Positions 7,762-15,777 of a DNA stretch of 64,000 nt are shown here, one piece after another (the stretch's first letter is position 1; each line of letters starts with the position of its first letter). The translations under genes and the position numbers were made by a program. Below the pieces are notes generated by a model that saw only the letters and a list, made by a program, of their open reading frames with translations, was not told the origin of the DNA and ran no database searches. This DNA is from Arenibacter catalasegens. GTDB lineage: Bacteria; Bacteroidota; Bacteroidia; Flavobacteriales; Flavobacteriaceae. The stretch covers positions 62,001 through 126,000 of the forward strand of contig NZ_PHQQ01000003.1 of NCBI RefSeq assembly GCF_002909235.1, in the 5' to 3' direction.

Positions 7762-8951
7762 TAGTCGGTGACCACGGAGGTCAACTTTACAAGGTAAAGG
7801 ATGCCAAAAAAAAGACTATCTACGATTATACCATTGAATACTTGGAAGGGAAGTATGATATCATGTACAATGAGATATCCCATGATTTCCAGATATCGTT
7901 CAAACAAAGAGCTGAATGGTCCTATTTGAATCTCAATTCCCTGATCATTGAACTTGCCAAATCAGGTATTGATATCAGTACAGGAAAACTGGAAATCCTA
8001 ATTCGGTCAGAACTCATTCCCAAATACAATCCAATAAAGGCATACTTCCAATCCCTCCCCAAATGGAACGGGGAAGACCATATCCAAAAACTGACCTCCT
8101 ACGTTCCCACCTATGATGATGAGGCTTTTCTTTACCATTTTAAAAAATGGTTGGTACGTGCCATAAAATGTGCACTGGAACCCGGCTACTTCAACAAACA
8201 AGCCTTGATTATCAGCCATAAGGGACAAAGCTCGGGAAAATCTACCTGGTGTCGGTTTATCTGTCCTCCAGAACTTGCCGAATATATGGCAGAGGACATT
8301 AGCAATGATAAGGATGCCAGGATCCAATTATGCCGGAACTTCCTATACAACCTGGACGAATTGGCCGTGCTGACCAAAAAGGACGTGAATGCACTAAAAG
8401 CTTTTTTTTCCAAGACCTTCATCAACGAACGTCTGCCGTATGACCGAAAGAACACTACACTACCCAGAATCTGTTCGTTTTTGGGATCCACCAATATGTC
8501 GTCATTTCTAAACGATGAGACTGGGTCCGTACGCTGGTTGTGCTTTGAGCTAAAGGATAAAATAGATTTCTCCTACTCCAAGGAAATGGAAATCAAGCAC
8601 GTCTGGATCCAAGCTTATCACCTCGCCTATCATGACCCTAACTTCAATCCAGAACTTACGCTGACGGATATTATGGAGAACGAGGAGCGCAATAAAAAAT
8701 ATACCAAATTAACTACCGAGGAAGAACTTGTTTCCAAATACTTTGAAAAATCGAATGATATGAACGACTTCGTGACCGCCTCGGATGTATTGGTAAAGCT
8801 AAGTAGCCTTAACCTCCGATTGAGCCAAGTTAACCTAGGACGTGCGCTCTCCGGATTTAACTTCCAACGGGTGAAACATCCCAAACGGCAGGTGTATGGG
8901 TATCTGGCCAAATCGGTATTTGCCAAGAGCCCTTGGGAAATAGAATCGTAG
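7758..8951 (+). CDS. VirE/VapE-family P-loop ATPase (replication helicase-like)
   Basis: 397 residues. Walker A (GQSSGKSTW) lies near residue 157 and a Walker B-like FLYNLDEL near 195. A conserved GSTNMSSFLNDETGSVRWLCFEL block follows around 245-265 and the N-terminus has the typical PKWNGEDHI. This is the virulence-associated E family found in phage satellites and mobilizable elements, related to superfamily III replication helicases. It is coupled to the HTH gene by a 4-nt overlap and followed by the TACCTA repeat cluster and primase, suggesting that the excised circle can replicate. Confidence 0.85.
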   Translation: MIVGDHGGQLYKVKDAKKKTIYDYTIEYLEGKYDIMYNEISHDFQISFKQRAEWSYLNLNSLIIELAKSGIDISTGKLEILIRSELIPKYNPIKAYFQSLPKWNGEDHIQKLTSYVPTYDDEAFLYHFKKWLVRAIKCALEPGYFNKQALIISHKGQSSGKSTWCRFICPPELAEYMAEDISNDKDARIQLCRNFLYNLDELAVLTKKDVNALKAFFSKTFINERLPYDRKNTTLPRICSFLGSTNMSSFLNDETGSVRWLCFELKDKIDFSYSKEMEIKHVWIQAYHLAYHDPNFNPELTLTDIMENEERNKKYTKLTTEEELVSKYFEKSNDMNDFVTASDVLVKLSSLNLRLSQVNLGRALSGFNFQRVKHPKRQVYGYLAKSVFAKSPWEIES

Positions 8952-8965
8952 AAAAGTGCCATTGC

Positions 8966-9149
8966 ACCTACCTACTTACCTAACGAACCAGAACCGCTCT
9001 AACTGCGGGAGCTACCATAGGTAAGATACATTAACCACTAGTTACCTAGGTATTACCTATCCTACCTATTAGGATTAGATAGGTAAGATCAAAAAACAAC
9101 CCACCTAAGTGATCAACCCTTATAAACAGGGACTTAGGTAAGAAGGTAG
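8966..9149. repeat. iteron-like cluster of TACCTA/TAGGTA motifs
   Basis: The 225-bp gap between helicase and primase holds about ten copies of a TTACCTAR-type motif in both orientations, e.g. 8970-8974, 8976-8983, 9018-9024, palindrome TACCTAGGTA at 9043-9052, 9053-9059, 9063-9068, TAGGTAAGAT at 9080-9089, 9103-9109 and CTTAGGTAAG at 9133-9142. Such density just between replication genes resembles iterons of a replication origin; an operator array for the primase is the alternative. Confidence 0.6.
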
Positions 9150-9176
9150 GAGAAAATGCCAAAAAAGAATTAACTG

Positions 9177-10040
9177 ATGAAAAAAGAAAGAACTATTAAG
9201 CTGACGTGCGAAAGAGCCCGAGCTTTTCCCATCGAAAAAGCGTTGGCAAAACTCGGGCACTTTCCAACAAAAGAATCTAATAAAGAAGCTTGGTTCCTGA
9301 GTCCGTTCCGCTCAGAAACGCAAGCCTCTTTCAAGGTGTCCAAGAAACTGAACCGATGGTACGACCACGGTATTGGGAAAGGGGGAAATGTAATCGATCT
9401 GATTTGTCTAATCAACAAAACATCGGTAAAGGAAACATTGGATTGGCTACAAAACGGTAAGATTTCTTTTTCTTTTCAGCCGCCACTTTTTAAAGAGGAC
9501 AATCAAGATAAGATCGAGATAAAGTATTTCAAGGAACTGGCCCATTTTGCTCTAGAGGAATATGTAATGAAAAGAGGGATTTCAATATTGACTGCCAGAA
9601 AACTGTGCAAGGAAGTCCACTATAGGTTTAAGGACAAGATGTATTTCGCCCTAGGATTAGCGAACAATTCTGGAGGTTGGGAATTACGGAACAAATATTA
9701 TAAGAATTCCAGCTCCCCAAAAGATGTCACTCACCTCCAGAACGCAAACAGTAGGCTGATGGTTACCGAAGGAATGTTCGATATGTTGAGCCTAATGGAA
9801 CGGGACAATGAACTAAGGGAGAGGAACGATCTTCTGATATTGAACTCCCTGGGTTTTATAGAAAAAACGCTTGAAATGTTTGACCCCTATGAATCAATTG
9901 CGCTTTATCTAGACAATGACCGTGCAGGAAGAAATGCCGTTAAAATAATGATGCAACAACAGTCAAAATGTACAGACAGATCAACATTATATGAGAATTT
10001 TAAAGACGTAAATGGATGGTGGACCGCTCAAAAGAAATGA
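9177..10040 (+). CDS. CHC2-fold/Toprim DNA primase of the mobilizable element
   Basis: 287 residues. The N-terminal half has the layout of the primase zinc-finger domain (SPFRSETQASFKV ... WYDHGIGKGGNVIDLI), but the metal-binding Cys/His are replaced (SPFR for CPFH, GIGKGG for CFGCGKGG), so zinc is probably not bound. The C-terminal Toprim domain has MVTEGMFDML near 195 and ALYLDNDRAGR near 245, keeping the catalytic Glu and DxD. Primases of this architecture are usual beside mobilization genes in Bacteroidetes elements and prime the transferred strand or element replication. The start is ATG after a run of A residues. Confidence 0.85.
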   Translation: MKKERTIKLTCERARAFPIEKALAKLGHFPTKESNKEAWFLSPFRSETQASFKVSKKLNRWYDHGIGKGGNVIDLICLINKTSVKETLDWLQNGKISFSFQPPLFKEDNQDKIEIKYFKELAHFALEEYVMKRGISILTARKLCKEVHYRFKDKMYFALGLANNSGGWELRNKYYKNSSSPKDVTHLQNANSRLMVTEGMFDMLSLMERDNELRERNDLLILNSLGFIEKTLEMFDPYESIALYLDNDRAGRNAVKIMMQQQSKCTDRSTLYENFKDVNGWWTAQKK

Positions 10041-10143
10041 TCTGATGATAATGATATTTTATACCGAAAAATAAATAACCTATTAATAAATACAATTTTA
10101 ACACATAAAAGAAATAATCTGATAGTGATGTAATTCAAGATGT

Positions 10144-10193
10144 GTCTTTGTTGCCACAAAGACGATCTTGCTTTGCTCCCGAAGGTCGCAAAG
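10144..10193. other. candidate origin of transfer (oriT) hairpins
   Basis: In the 162-bp gap before mobC lies a perfect hairpin GTCTTTGT-TGCC-ACAAAGAC (10144-10163), followed by a second with arms CTTTGC (10171-10176) and GCAAAG (10188-10193) around CTCCCGAAGGTC. Inverted repeats next to a nick region directly upstream of mobC-relaxase are the usual oriT layout. The nick position cannot be told from sequence. Confidence 0.5.
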
Positions 10194-10202
10194 ACGTGAA
10201 AA

Positions 10203-10499
10203 ATGAAACGTACCTATGTTAAATTTCGATGTTCCCTCTTCGAGAAGAAGTTGCTCCGGATCAAGGCCAAAAAGAGCGGTCTGAGCGTGAGCGAATATTG
10301 CCGGCGTGCAGCTTTTGGAGATAAAATTATTGAACGGTTGACCGAGGAACAAATTGAACTCTATAAGATGTTGGCAAGGTACGGGACCAACTTTAAACTC
10401 ATCGGGAACATGTACCGAAAACGGGATCCCAAACTGACGGCCGAGGTGACAAAGCTAGCAGAAGAAATACGGAACCACCTTTATAATTTCAAAAAATGA
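10203..10499 (+). CDS. mobC: MobC-like mobilization accessory protein
   Basis: 98 residues. An N-terminal ribbon-helix-helix-like part (KFRCSLFEKKLLRIKAKKSGLSVSEYCRRAAFG) is followed by helices typical of Bacteroidetes MobC/BmgA partner proteins. It binds oriT DNA and helps the relaxase open the strands. It overlaps the relaxase start by 4 nt (ATGA at 10496), so both are co-translated. Directly downstream of the candidate oriT. Confidence 0.82.
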   Translation: MKRTYVKFRCSLFEKKLLRIKAKKSGLSVSEYCRRAAFGDKIIERLTEEQIELYKMLARYGTNFKLIGNMYRKRDPKLTAEVTKLAEEIRNHLYNFKK

Positions 10500-11365
10500 T
10501 AGGCATAGGAAAATCAATATCGCATACCGGAAATTCCATGAGTTATGGCTGGAACAAGGAGAAACAAGCAGAGGTCGTATACTCCAATCACGTGGCTGGG
10601 CAAACCCCAAACCAGATTACCAAAGAGTTCAACATCATCCAATCCCAGAACTATCAATGCAAAAAGAATACGTTGAGTTTTGTCATCAGCCCTACGATTG
10701 AAGATGGAAAACAGCTAAAAGCCAAAGAGCTCAACGAGATGACTGCAAAGTTTCTCAAGGAAATGAAATTACAGGAACATCAGGCCATCGCCTTTGTACA
10801 TAGGAACCAACCGCATACCCATGTTCATGTGTACGTAAACCGGATCGATTTTAACGGCACTGCCTATAACGACAGTTTTATCGGGAAGAGAAGTCAGCTA
10901 GCCGCGGAACGGGTAGCAGAGAAAATGGGGCTAACCACGGTACGGGAAGTTCAACTGGAAAGATTGGAACAGTTACTGAATATAAGACAGGAGATTAAAA
11001 ATGTTCATGAAAAAGTGATGAACGAACAACGCCCCAAAGACCTGGATAACTATATCAAGCTTATGAAGGAAAAAAACGTAGTAGTCATCCCCAGCATCAA
11101 TAAGTCCAATCAACTGCAAGGATTTCGGTTCCAATACAAAGGCCACAACCTAAAAGGAAGCGAGGTACACCGTTCCATGTCCGGCAGCAGATTGGTGATG
11201 GGAATAGAAAAACATGTGGAGAGGAGCTTCCTGCAAGGCCAAAGCAATACTGTAAGCCTCATGGGAAAGGCCACTCAGCTCAGTGGGAATATCGCTATAA
11301 AACTGGCTAAATCAGTCATCAAACAAGCGATTCAAAAAGGTGTAGGAATGGAAATAGGATATTAA
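10496..11365 (+). CDS. relaxase (MobA/MobP-type mobilization protein)
   Basis: 289 residues. The metal-binding triad is the HTHVHVYVNRI motif near residue 106. The N-terminus MIGIGKSISHTGNSMSYGWN supplies candidate nucleophile Tyr near position 17. A family-typical block around NFNGTAYNDS (here DFNGTAYNDS) follows. It nicks oriT and pilots the strand into a helper conjugation system. At 289 residues it is a relaxase domain with a short helical tail, as in small Bacteroides mobilizable transposons, without a fused helicase or primase. Confidence 0.9.
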   Translation: MIGIGKSISHTGNSMSYGWNKEKQAEVVYSNHVAGQTPNQITKEFNIIQSQNYQCKKNTLSFVISPTIEDGKQLKAKELNEMTAKFLKEMKLQEHQAIAFVHRNQPHTHVHVYVNRIDFNGTAYNDSFIGKRSQLAAERVAEKMGLTTVREVQLERLEQLLNIRQEIKNVHEKVMNEQRPKDLDNYIKLMKEKNVVVIPSINKSNQLQGFRFQYKGHNLKGSEVHRSMSGSRLVMGIEKHVERSFLQGQSNTVSLMGKATQLSGNIAIKLAKSVIKQAIQKGVGMEIGY

Positions 11366-11383
11366 AATTTAAACCAAAATACT

Positions 11384-11848
11384 ATGGCAAAGCTAGATGA
11401 GATTACGGAACTGTTGACCGACGAATTAGAAGGACTAAAACAGATGTTGGTACAATTAAAAACACTGACTAAAGAACTGACCGGTTCGGAAACGGTAAAG
11501 GATATTTCCTCGATACGGTACGAACTGAAGGAACTAAATAAAACACAGGAGGATCATTTTAAAAGGCAGGATACAAGAACCATCCAAATAGAGGAACAAT
11601 TGAAGAAGTCGCAAATAATCCCTGAATGGTTATTGTTCCTGGTCTGTATGGTACTTATCCTGTCCCTATCCATTTCTGGCTATTTGGGCTATCAGGTGGC
11701 ACAGTTCGGGGAAGAAAAAGAGAAGGCTTTTGAAGAGGGAAGTGCATATATTTCAACCGAATTGAAGGGGTACTTTGTAGAACATCCAGAGGCCTATAAA
11801 ACATTCTTGGAATGGTCCAAAAAAGAAGTAAATTCAGATCTAAAGTAG
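11384..11848 (+). CDS. coiled-coil membrane-anchored protein of the mob operon
   Basis: 154 residues: a charged helical N-terminal half (about 1-85, heptad-like), one transmembrane helix (about 88-110, LLFLVCMVLILSLSISGYLG), then a polar C-terminal tail. It follows the relaxase by 18 bp in the same direction, so is probably in the mobilization operon. Small membrane proteins at this position are common in Bacteroidetes mobilizable elements; their role (relaxosome docking?) is not established. No family recognised with certainty. Confidence 0.65.
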   Translation: MAKLDEITELLTDELEGLKQMLVQLKTLTKELTGSETVKDISSIRYELKELNKTQEDHFKRQDTRTIQIEEQLKKSQIIPEWLLFLVCMVLILSLSISGYLGYQVAQFGEEKEKAFEEGSAYISTELKGYFVEHPEAYKTFLEWSKKEVNSDLK

Positions 11849-11955
11849 GTTGCGCCCTATGCTGTTTTTGCTTCACGCTTATCTGCCGGAACACTACAAA
11901 AACGGCACAGGAACCAAGCGCAAAGTTTTTGGGTAAGGATTTGGGACGTACATAT

Positions 11956-12933
11956 CTAAAATACGATCTCCCATTTTACCTGGGCCAATCGCCTTGACAC
12001 TTCAATAATCGTCGCTAATACATCCTCTTCCTTGGGCAACTCCCCATACACCAAAAATTTAAAGTCATTCTGATAGGTGTCTTTAAGTTGTTTCCAAGTT
12101 TCTTCAGGTTCATTGTAAATCAATGCTACTTTCGGGTGGTACTTTAACCAGTCGTTGTTATTCTTAAAACTTTGTACATCATCATGGGCTACTTTTAGGA
12201 GCATCGTATCAAAGGTATCTGAAGTAAAAAACTCTTGAACCGTTTCGTCTTTCAGTAGCTGATGAATATCATATACATGCCTGATTTTAGCATTCAGGTC
12301 AATAATTGGTTTTTCCGTATGTGAGAACCGAACCAAACTCATTATCTTTTCACAAAACGTTCTTCGAGAATCCAATACAAGTGCTTCAAAAGGCAATAGA
12401 TCATATTCTTCCGCCAATGTCGTTTGGTTGGTGGCATTCATCATATCATAGATATAGGTATTCAGGACTCTCTTAGTGTGAGGTTCAAAATAGCCCAGCC
12501 AAGTTGCTTCTATGATAATGGCATCTCTTACCTGTCCATAATTTCCTTTAAAAATTTTGGGATAGTTATAGGCTATCTTTCGAATCATTCCCATTTTATT
12601 GGTAATCCCTTCCATTTCTATTTCTACGAATGGTGTAGTTATTTCCTTAGTTATTTTTTTGAGCTTAGCCTTTAATTGGTTCCCTGTCTCTTCTTCTCTT
12701 CGTATTACAACTAAATCAATATCCTCAGAAAAACGTTCGATGAATTTATAACACTTTGACAAAGCCGTGCCTCCCTTAAATATGACTTCATCTTTAATAG
12801 TGCTATCAAAGATCAGTTTTAGGGCATGGCATACCCAATAATCCTTCTCGATATAGATATCTAAAATACCCATCCGTTCTGCAGTTACTTGCACAGCTTG
12901 TCTGAAAAGTTGTTCGTTCTCGTGCAGCTTCAT
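11956..12933 (-). CDS. abiEii: AbiEii-type nucleotidyltransferase toxin
   Basis: About 325 residues. Nucleotidyltransferase core: EKDYW near 30, FKGGTALSK near 55-60 and RFSEDIDLVV near 70, the metal-binding GG...SEDiD signature of AbiEii/DUF1814. Type IV AbiE toxins are GTP-binding nucleotidyltransferases giving abortive phage infection and bacteriostasis. I place the start at 12933 because ATGA there overlaps the stop of the antitoxin gene; the longer start (12945) gives a 16-nt overlap. Convergent with the mobilization operon. It occupies the right-hand cargo slot of the island. Confidence 0.85.
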   Translation of the reverse strand: MKLHENEQLFRQAVQVTAERMGILDIYIEKDYWVCHALKLIFDSTIKDEVIFKGGTALSKCYKFIERFSEDIDLVVIRREEETGNQLKAKLKKITKEITTPFVEIEMEGITNKMGMIRKIAYNYPKIFKGNYGQVRDAIIIEATWLGYFEPHTKRVLNTYIYDMMNATNQTTLAEEYDLLPFEALVLDSRRTFCEKIMSLVRFSHTEKPIIDLNAKIRHVYDIHQLLKDETVQEFFTSDTFDTMLLKVAHDDVQSFKNNNDWLKYHPKVALIYNEPEETWKQLKDTYQNDFKFLVYGELPKEEDVLATIIEVSRRLAQVKWEIVF

Positions 12934-13661
12934 TTTATATTCCAATATTTAGCATTTGACAACACTTTTTTAGAAATATCAAAATCATAAACCGTTATTG
13001 GGTTTAAACTATCTTGAAGTTCTCTTATTTCAGTCTCTGCCTTGCAATTAATCCCTCTTAGCAATGCACCCAATAAAGCTCTGGTTGCGGGGGAATATTT
13101 AAAGGCCAATTTTATAAGTTTTATATGTTCGCTAGTTTTCAATTCGCGCAATAATGCCATAAATCGAATACAACTTTTTTCAACGGTGGTATCAGGTATT
13201 TTCTTAATATAACGTATGGCATCCAACAATCGTAATAGTGGAATATTTTCCTTATTGATAGTATTCTTTTGTTTGATGAACGAAATTCTAAAACGTCCTC
13301 TTTTAAAAGAAGGTCGTATCTCACGTTTGCCTATCTGTATCGTGCTGCTTACTTGTGTGGTAAGTCCTAGGGAATTATAAACGCTATACCCTGTAATATA
13401 CCCTACTAGTTTGCCGTCTTCCTCCAACAAATCTTTTACAATTTGGTGTTGATCTGGCAACAAAGTACCGAATACAGTTTCTTGCGGCTTGAAGTATTTA
13501 CCTTTAGATAGTTTATTAATCTTACCGGAAGTAGCCATTCTATTCAGATGTTTAATGATGGCTTCTCTCCTATCCACCTCGTTCATAAAATCCATATAGG
13601 TGAATACATAACCTTTGGGCAACTTATTAATCTTATCTTCTATGTATTCAGAGGTTTTCAT
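12930..13661 (-). CDS. abiEi: AbiEi-type antitoxin (DUF6088-like, winged helix)
   Basis: 243 residues from ATG 13661 (MKTSEYIEDKINKLPKGYVF). A TTG start at 13679 is possible but lies inside the predicted -7 element TATCTTTG (13684-13677), so is unlikely. The N-terminal winged-helix part (about 1-60, with HLNRMATSGKINKLSKGKYF) fits a transcriptional repressor; the C-terminal domain follows DUF6088/AbiEi architecture. It should repress its own operon through the 14-bp inverted repeat just upstream and counteract the AbiEii toxin without direct contact (type IV). Confidence 0.82.
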   Translation of the reverse strand: MKTSEYIEDKINKLPKGYVFTYMDFMNEVDRREAIIKHLNRMATSGKINKLSKGKYFKPQETVFGTLLPDQHQIVKDLLEEDGKLVGYITGYSVYNSLGLTTQVSSTIQIGKREIRPSFKRGRFRISFIKQKNTINKENIPLLRLLDAIRYIKKIPDTTVEKSCIRFMALLRELKTSEHIKLIKLAFKYSPATRALLGALLRGINCKAETEIRELQDSLNPITVYDFDISKKVLSNAKYWNIK

Positions 13662-13676
13662 TGGAAACTGTTTATA

Positions 13677-13725
13677 CAAAGATATTCAATATGTCCAGTT
13701 TATTAGTTAAAAAACTGGACATATT
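13677..13725 (-). promoter_or_regulatory. abiE promoter and AbiEi operator (14-bp perfect inverted repeat)
   Basis: Arms AATATGTCCAGTTT (13688-13701) and AAACTGGACATATT (13712-13725) are perfect, with a 10-nt AT-rich spacer. The minus-strand -7 element TATCTTTG lies at 13684-13677, immediately next to the repeat, so a dimer bound there would cover the -33 region. AbiEi antitoxins are known to bind inverted repeats in their promoter, which fits autoregulation. Confidence 0.75.
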
Positions 13726-14024
13726 TTAATAAGTGCTGATAACTTTAGTTGCATTGTATATGTAGCTTAATCAATTTTCAATAATGTCCACTCAATAACT
13801 TCCAATGAAAAGTCTAAAACCAACGGCTAATTTTCCAACTTATAACGAAACGCAAAAAATGGATGGAAGACTGTAGATCTCAAATAGGGTCAAGAGATAC
13901 AAAACTCATTGAAATTCTTAAAAAGAAGGATTAACTTAGAACAAATTTGTATCTCGTTTTTTAGTTTTGTACCCCATGTGTACCTCAAAGCGCGGTAACC
14001 CCAGTAAAATAGGTATTCGTTACT

Positions 14025-14042
14025 TTCTGTATCGGAAAGTAA
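14025..14042 (+). other. attR: right island boundary
   Basis: TTCTGTATCGGAAAGTAA matches the mnmE end at 15/18. The codons before it (V-F-V-T, versus I-F-A-N in mnmE) also resemble the gene for a few residues, and the frame closes at TAG just upstream, so about 27 bp of mnmE-like sequence is present. After excision the recombined site would still encode CIGK-stop. Confidence 0.8.
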
Positions 14043-14069
14043 CTGAGAAGGATTAATAATAAATCACAT

Positions 14070-14447
14070 ATGGGTCTATTAAATAAAATATTAGGAAACG
14101 TGAATGAGGTATCATCAGAAAAACTTAATCAAAAGTATGCTAGATTACTTATCGACGATGAACAAATCGAACTCGGATTTGCCTTGTTCAGGGATGTATT
14201 TATGTTCACCAACAAAAGGTTGATTTTAGTAGATATTCAGGGCTTGACGGGAAGCAAAATAGAGTATAAATCGTTGCCCTATAAAAACATCTCCCGCTTC
14301 TCCCTGGAAACATCAGGAACATTTGATTTGGACGCAGATCTGAAGATTTGGATTTCCAGTGAGGACACACCCAGTGTAAGTAATAAATTCAACAAAAGCA
14401 TAGATGTATATGAAGTCCAAAAATATTTGGCCAAAAAGGTAATGTAA
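14070..14447 (+). CDS. PH-domain (bPH) protein
   Basis: 125 residues, a single bacterial pleckstrin-homology domain: LIDDEQIELGFALFRDVFMFTNKRLILVD, then SLPYKNISRFSLETSG and the closing helix EVQKYLAKKV. This is the YvbH/DUF-type stress-associated PH family, whose ligands are unknown. It is the first gene right of the island boundary and probably ancestral chromosome, since no mobility genes follow. No operon partner is evident. Confidence 0.8.
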   Translation: MGLLNKILGNVNEVSSEKLNQKYARLLIDDEQIELGFALFRDVFMFTNKRLILVDIQGLTGSKIEYKSLPYKNISRFSLETSGTFDLDADLKIWISSEDTPSVSNKFNKSIDVYEVQKYLAKKVM

Positions 14448-14541
14448 CTTATTACTTTAAAAGTTTAAATAAAGTATTACTAAATTAGCCAGATAATTGT
14501 ATATCCCCAATGAGGATACCCAATGGTCAACAATATACAAT

Positions 14542-14898
14542 ATGGAAAAAACAGAATTTCTTGAAAAAAATATCTTTCTAAACTTGGAAAACCTTAATGA
14601 TGAATTTGACACTGATTCACTACACTATTTTTCAGAGTCCGATTTTGAGATAGTTTTAGAGCGAATAGAAAAGTTAGGAATTGGAATCCATGAAATTAAA
14701 CCTCGTTTGGAAGGGGAAGCCTTAGATGCAAAACCAAATGAAGACTATAGGAAAAAAGCGACTGACCCAAAATGGTATAAAAAGGCATTTTCCGAATTCA
14801 AAAAACAACAACCTAACCTTCAGTATTCAGCCACATATAAGGTTTCAGATAAGTTACTGAATAGGCAAAATATTATCGGTAATAAAGAACTTAGCTAA
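14542..14898 (+). CDS. hypothetical acidic protein
   Basis: 118 residues from ATG 14542 (MEKTEFLEKNIFLNLENLND); an in-frame TTG at 14497 adds 15 residues but is weaker. The sequence is acidic and helical in the first half (FSESDFEIVLERIEKLGIG) and ends with a basic segment. No signal peptide, membrane segment or recognised motif. It follows the PH-domain gene by about 95 bp in the same direction. Confidence 0.4.
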   Translation: MEKTEFLEKNIFLNLENLNDEFDTDSLHYFSESDFEIVLERIEKLGIGIHEIKPRLEGEALDAKPNEDYRKKATDPKWYKKAFSEFKKQQPNLQYSATYKVSDKLLNRQNIIGNKELS

Positions 14899-14982
14899 AA
14901 CCAAAATTCAACAAAGGATTGTAAGATTAGCCATTCTTAGCGGCCAATCACCATAAAAAACACCATTTTAAACAGGTAGTTT

Positions 14983-15175
14983 CGCTGTGGTTAACCTATG
15001 GTTACTCTGTGGTTTAAAAGGAGACTTTGCCGTGGTTGGCATGTGTTTAAAATGGGTATCTTCCCCGTAGTTGCCATGTATTTTAATTTAATTAATATAT
15101 TGATTTACAAATAGTTAATATATTACTTCCCTACAACTACTGTGTGATTAAGGTGTGGTTAGCCTGTGGTTGACA
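14983..15175. repeat. TGTGGTT-rich interspersed repeats (block B)
   Basis: Two clusters (14983-15076 and 15138-15175) contain repeated TGTGGTTA/CCTRTGGTT words. On the minus strand they read as ACCACAG-type repeats 3' of the sulfatase pseudogene and its hairpin. A related block lies at 18813-19022 behind another sulfatase. See the findings. Confidence 0.5.
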
Positions 15176-15202
15176 TTTCAGAATCAGACTCCAACGTGCT
15201 AG

Positions 15203-15240
15203 AACAAAAAAGAAACAACAGTTTCCCATTGTTCCTTTTG
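15203..15240 (-). terminator. hairpin after the sulfatase pseudogene
   Basis: Stem GAAACAA/TTGTTCC around a 10-nt loop with A/T-rich flanks (15212-15235). One mismatch compared with the perfect copy at 19062-19091, whose loop is identical. Confidence 0.5.
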
Positions 15241-15263
15241 CAACTAAACTAACTCAACTCATA

Positions 15264-15684
15264 TTATTGCGTGGAAAGATAGGTTTCAGAAGAAAATGTA
15301 AAAACATCCGAATCCGTGCGTGCAGTCTCAAAAATTGATTGCATTTCCTTAACTACTTCTGGGTGGGATTGGGCCAAATTGTTTTCTTCTCCTTAAGCCT
15401 TAGACAAATTATAAAGTTCCATTTGAAATTCCCAATAATGATAATCATGTTGCTTTTTATTCCGGTTAGGTAAAAGGGTTGGCAGAAAAGAAGTGCCATA
15501 AATATTGTTTGGAACCGATACCTGTACAATTTCTGATAAGGTTGGAAAACATCCCAAATCGTCTACATTAAAAAAAATGCCTCTGCCTTTTCCTGCTTAA
15601 TCTCTTGTGCTTTTAGTTTCAATTCTTCCAAAAAAGAACCAAGAATGGTACAGAATATCACAATTGGCAATCTTATAGCCATAA
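15264..15684 (-). pseudogene. sulfatase remnant (internal deletion and nonsense codon)
   Basis: From ATG 15684 the minus strand gives a signal-peptide-like start (MAIRLPIVIFCTILGSF). Beyond about 15570, in another frame, it encodes the C-terminal part of an arylsulfatase: FPTLSEIVQVSVP, YGTSFLPTLLPN, KQHDYHYWEF, LYNLSKA, stop, GEENNLAQSHPEVVKEM and a terminal TARTDSDVF. An in-frame TAA interrupts the tail and the catalytic middle (including any C/S-x-P-x-R) is gone. The stop is at 15264-15266. It is not derived from the intact neighbour at 19208, whose C-terminus differs. Confidence 0.7.
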
Positions 15685-15777
15685 CATTTGAATTAGGCTT
15701 TAATATTAAAAATTGAATAGTTAAAATAAAGCAATTATTTTGTAACTTAAACCAGTTCATTCACTTACACTAGAATC

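Larger units (their letters stand above)
2601..14042. mobile_element. integrative mobilizable island in mnmE carrying RES, Gfo/Idh and AbiE cargo
   Basis: About 11.4 kb bounded by att-like repeats (2601-2618 and 14025-14042). Order: integrase; RES protein; group II intron remnant; oxidoreductase; HTH excisionase-like protein; VirE-type helicase; iteron-like cluster; primase; hairpin-bearing candidate oriT; MobC; relaxase; membrane accessory protein; AbiE pair. No type IV secretion genes are present, so it would need a helper for transfer. Remnants between 3954 and 5400 suggest successive insertions in the left half, while the right half (7474-11848) looks like an intact mobilization/replication backbone. 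Confidence 0.85.

Noticed and set aside
11812-11997. 61-codon plus-strand ORF between the mob accessory protein and the abiE pair
   Set aside because: Overlaps both neighbours and has no family features.
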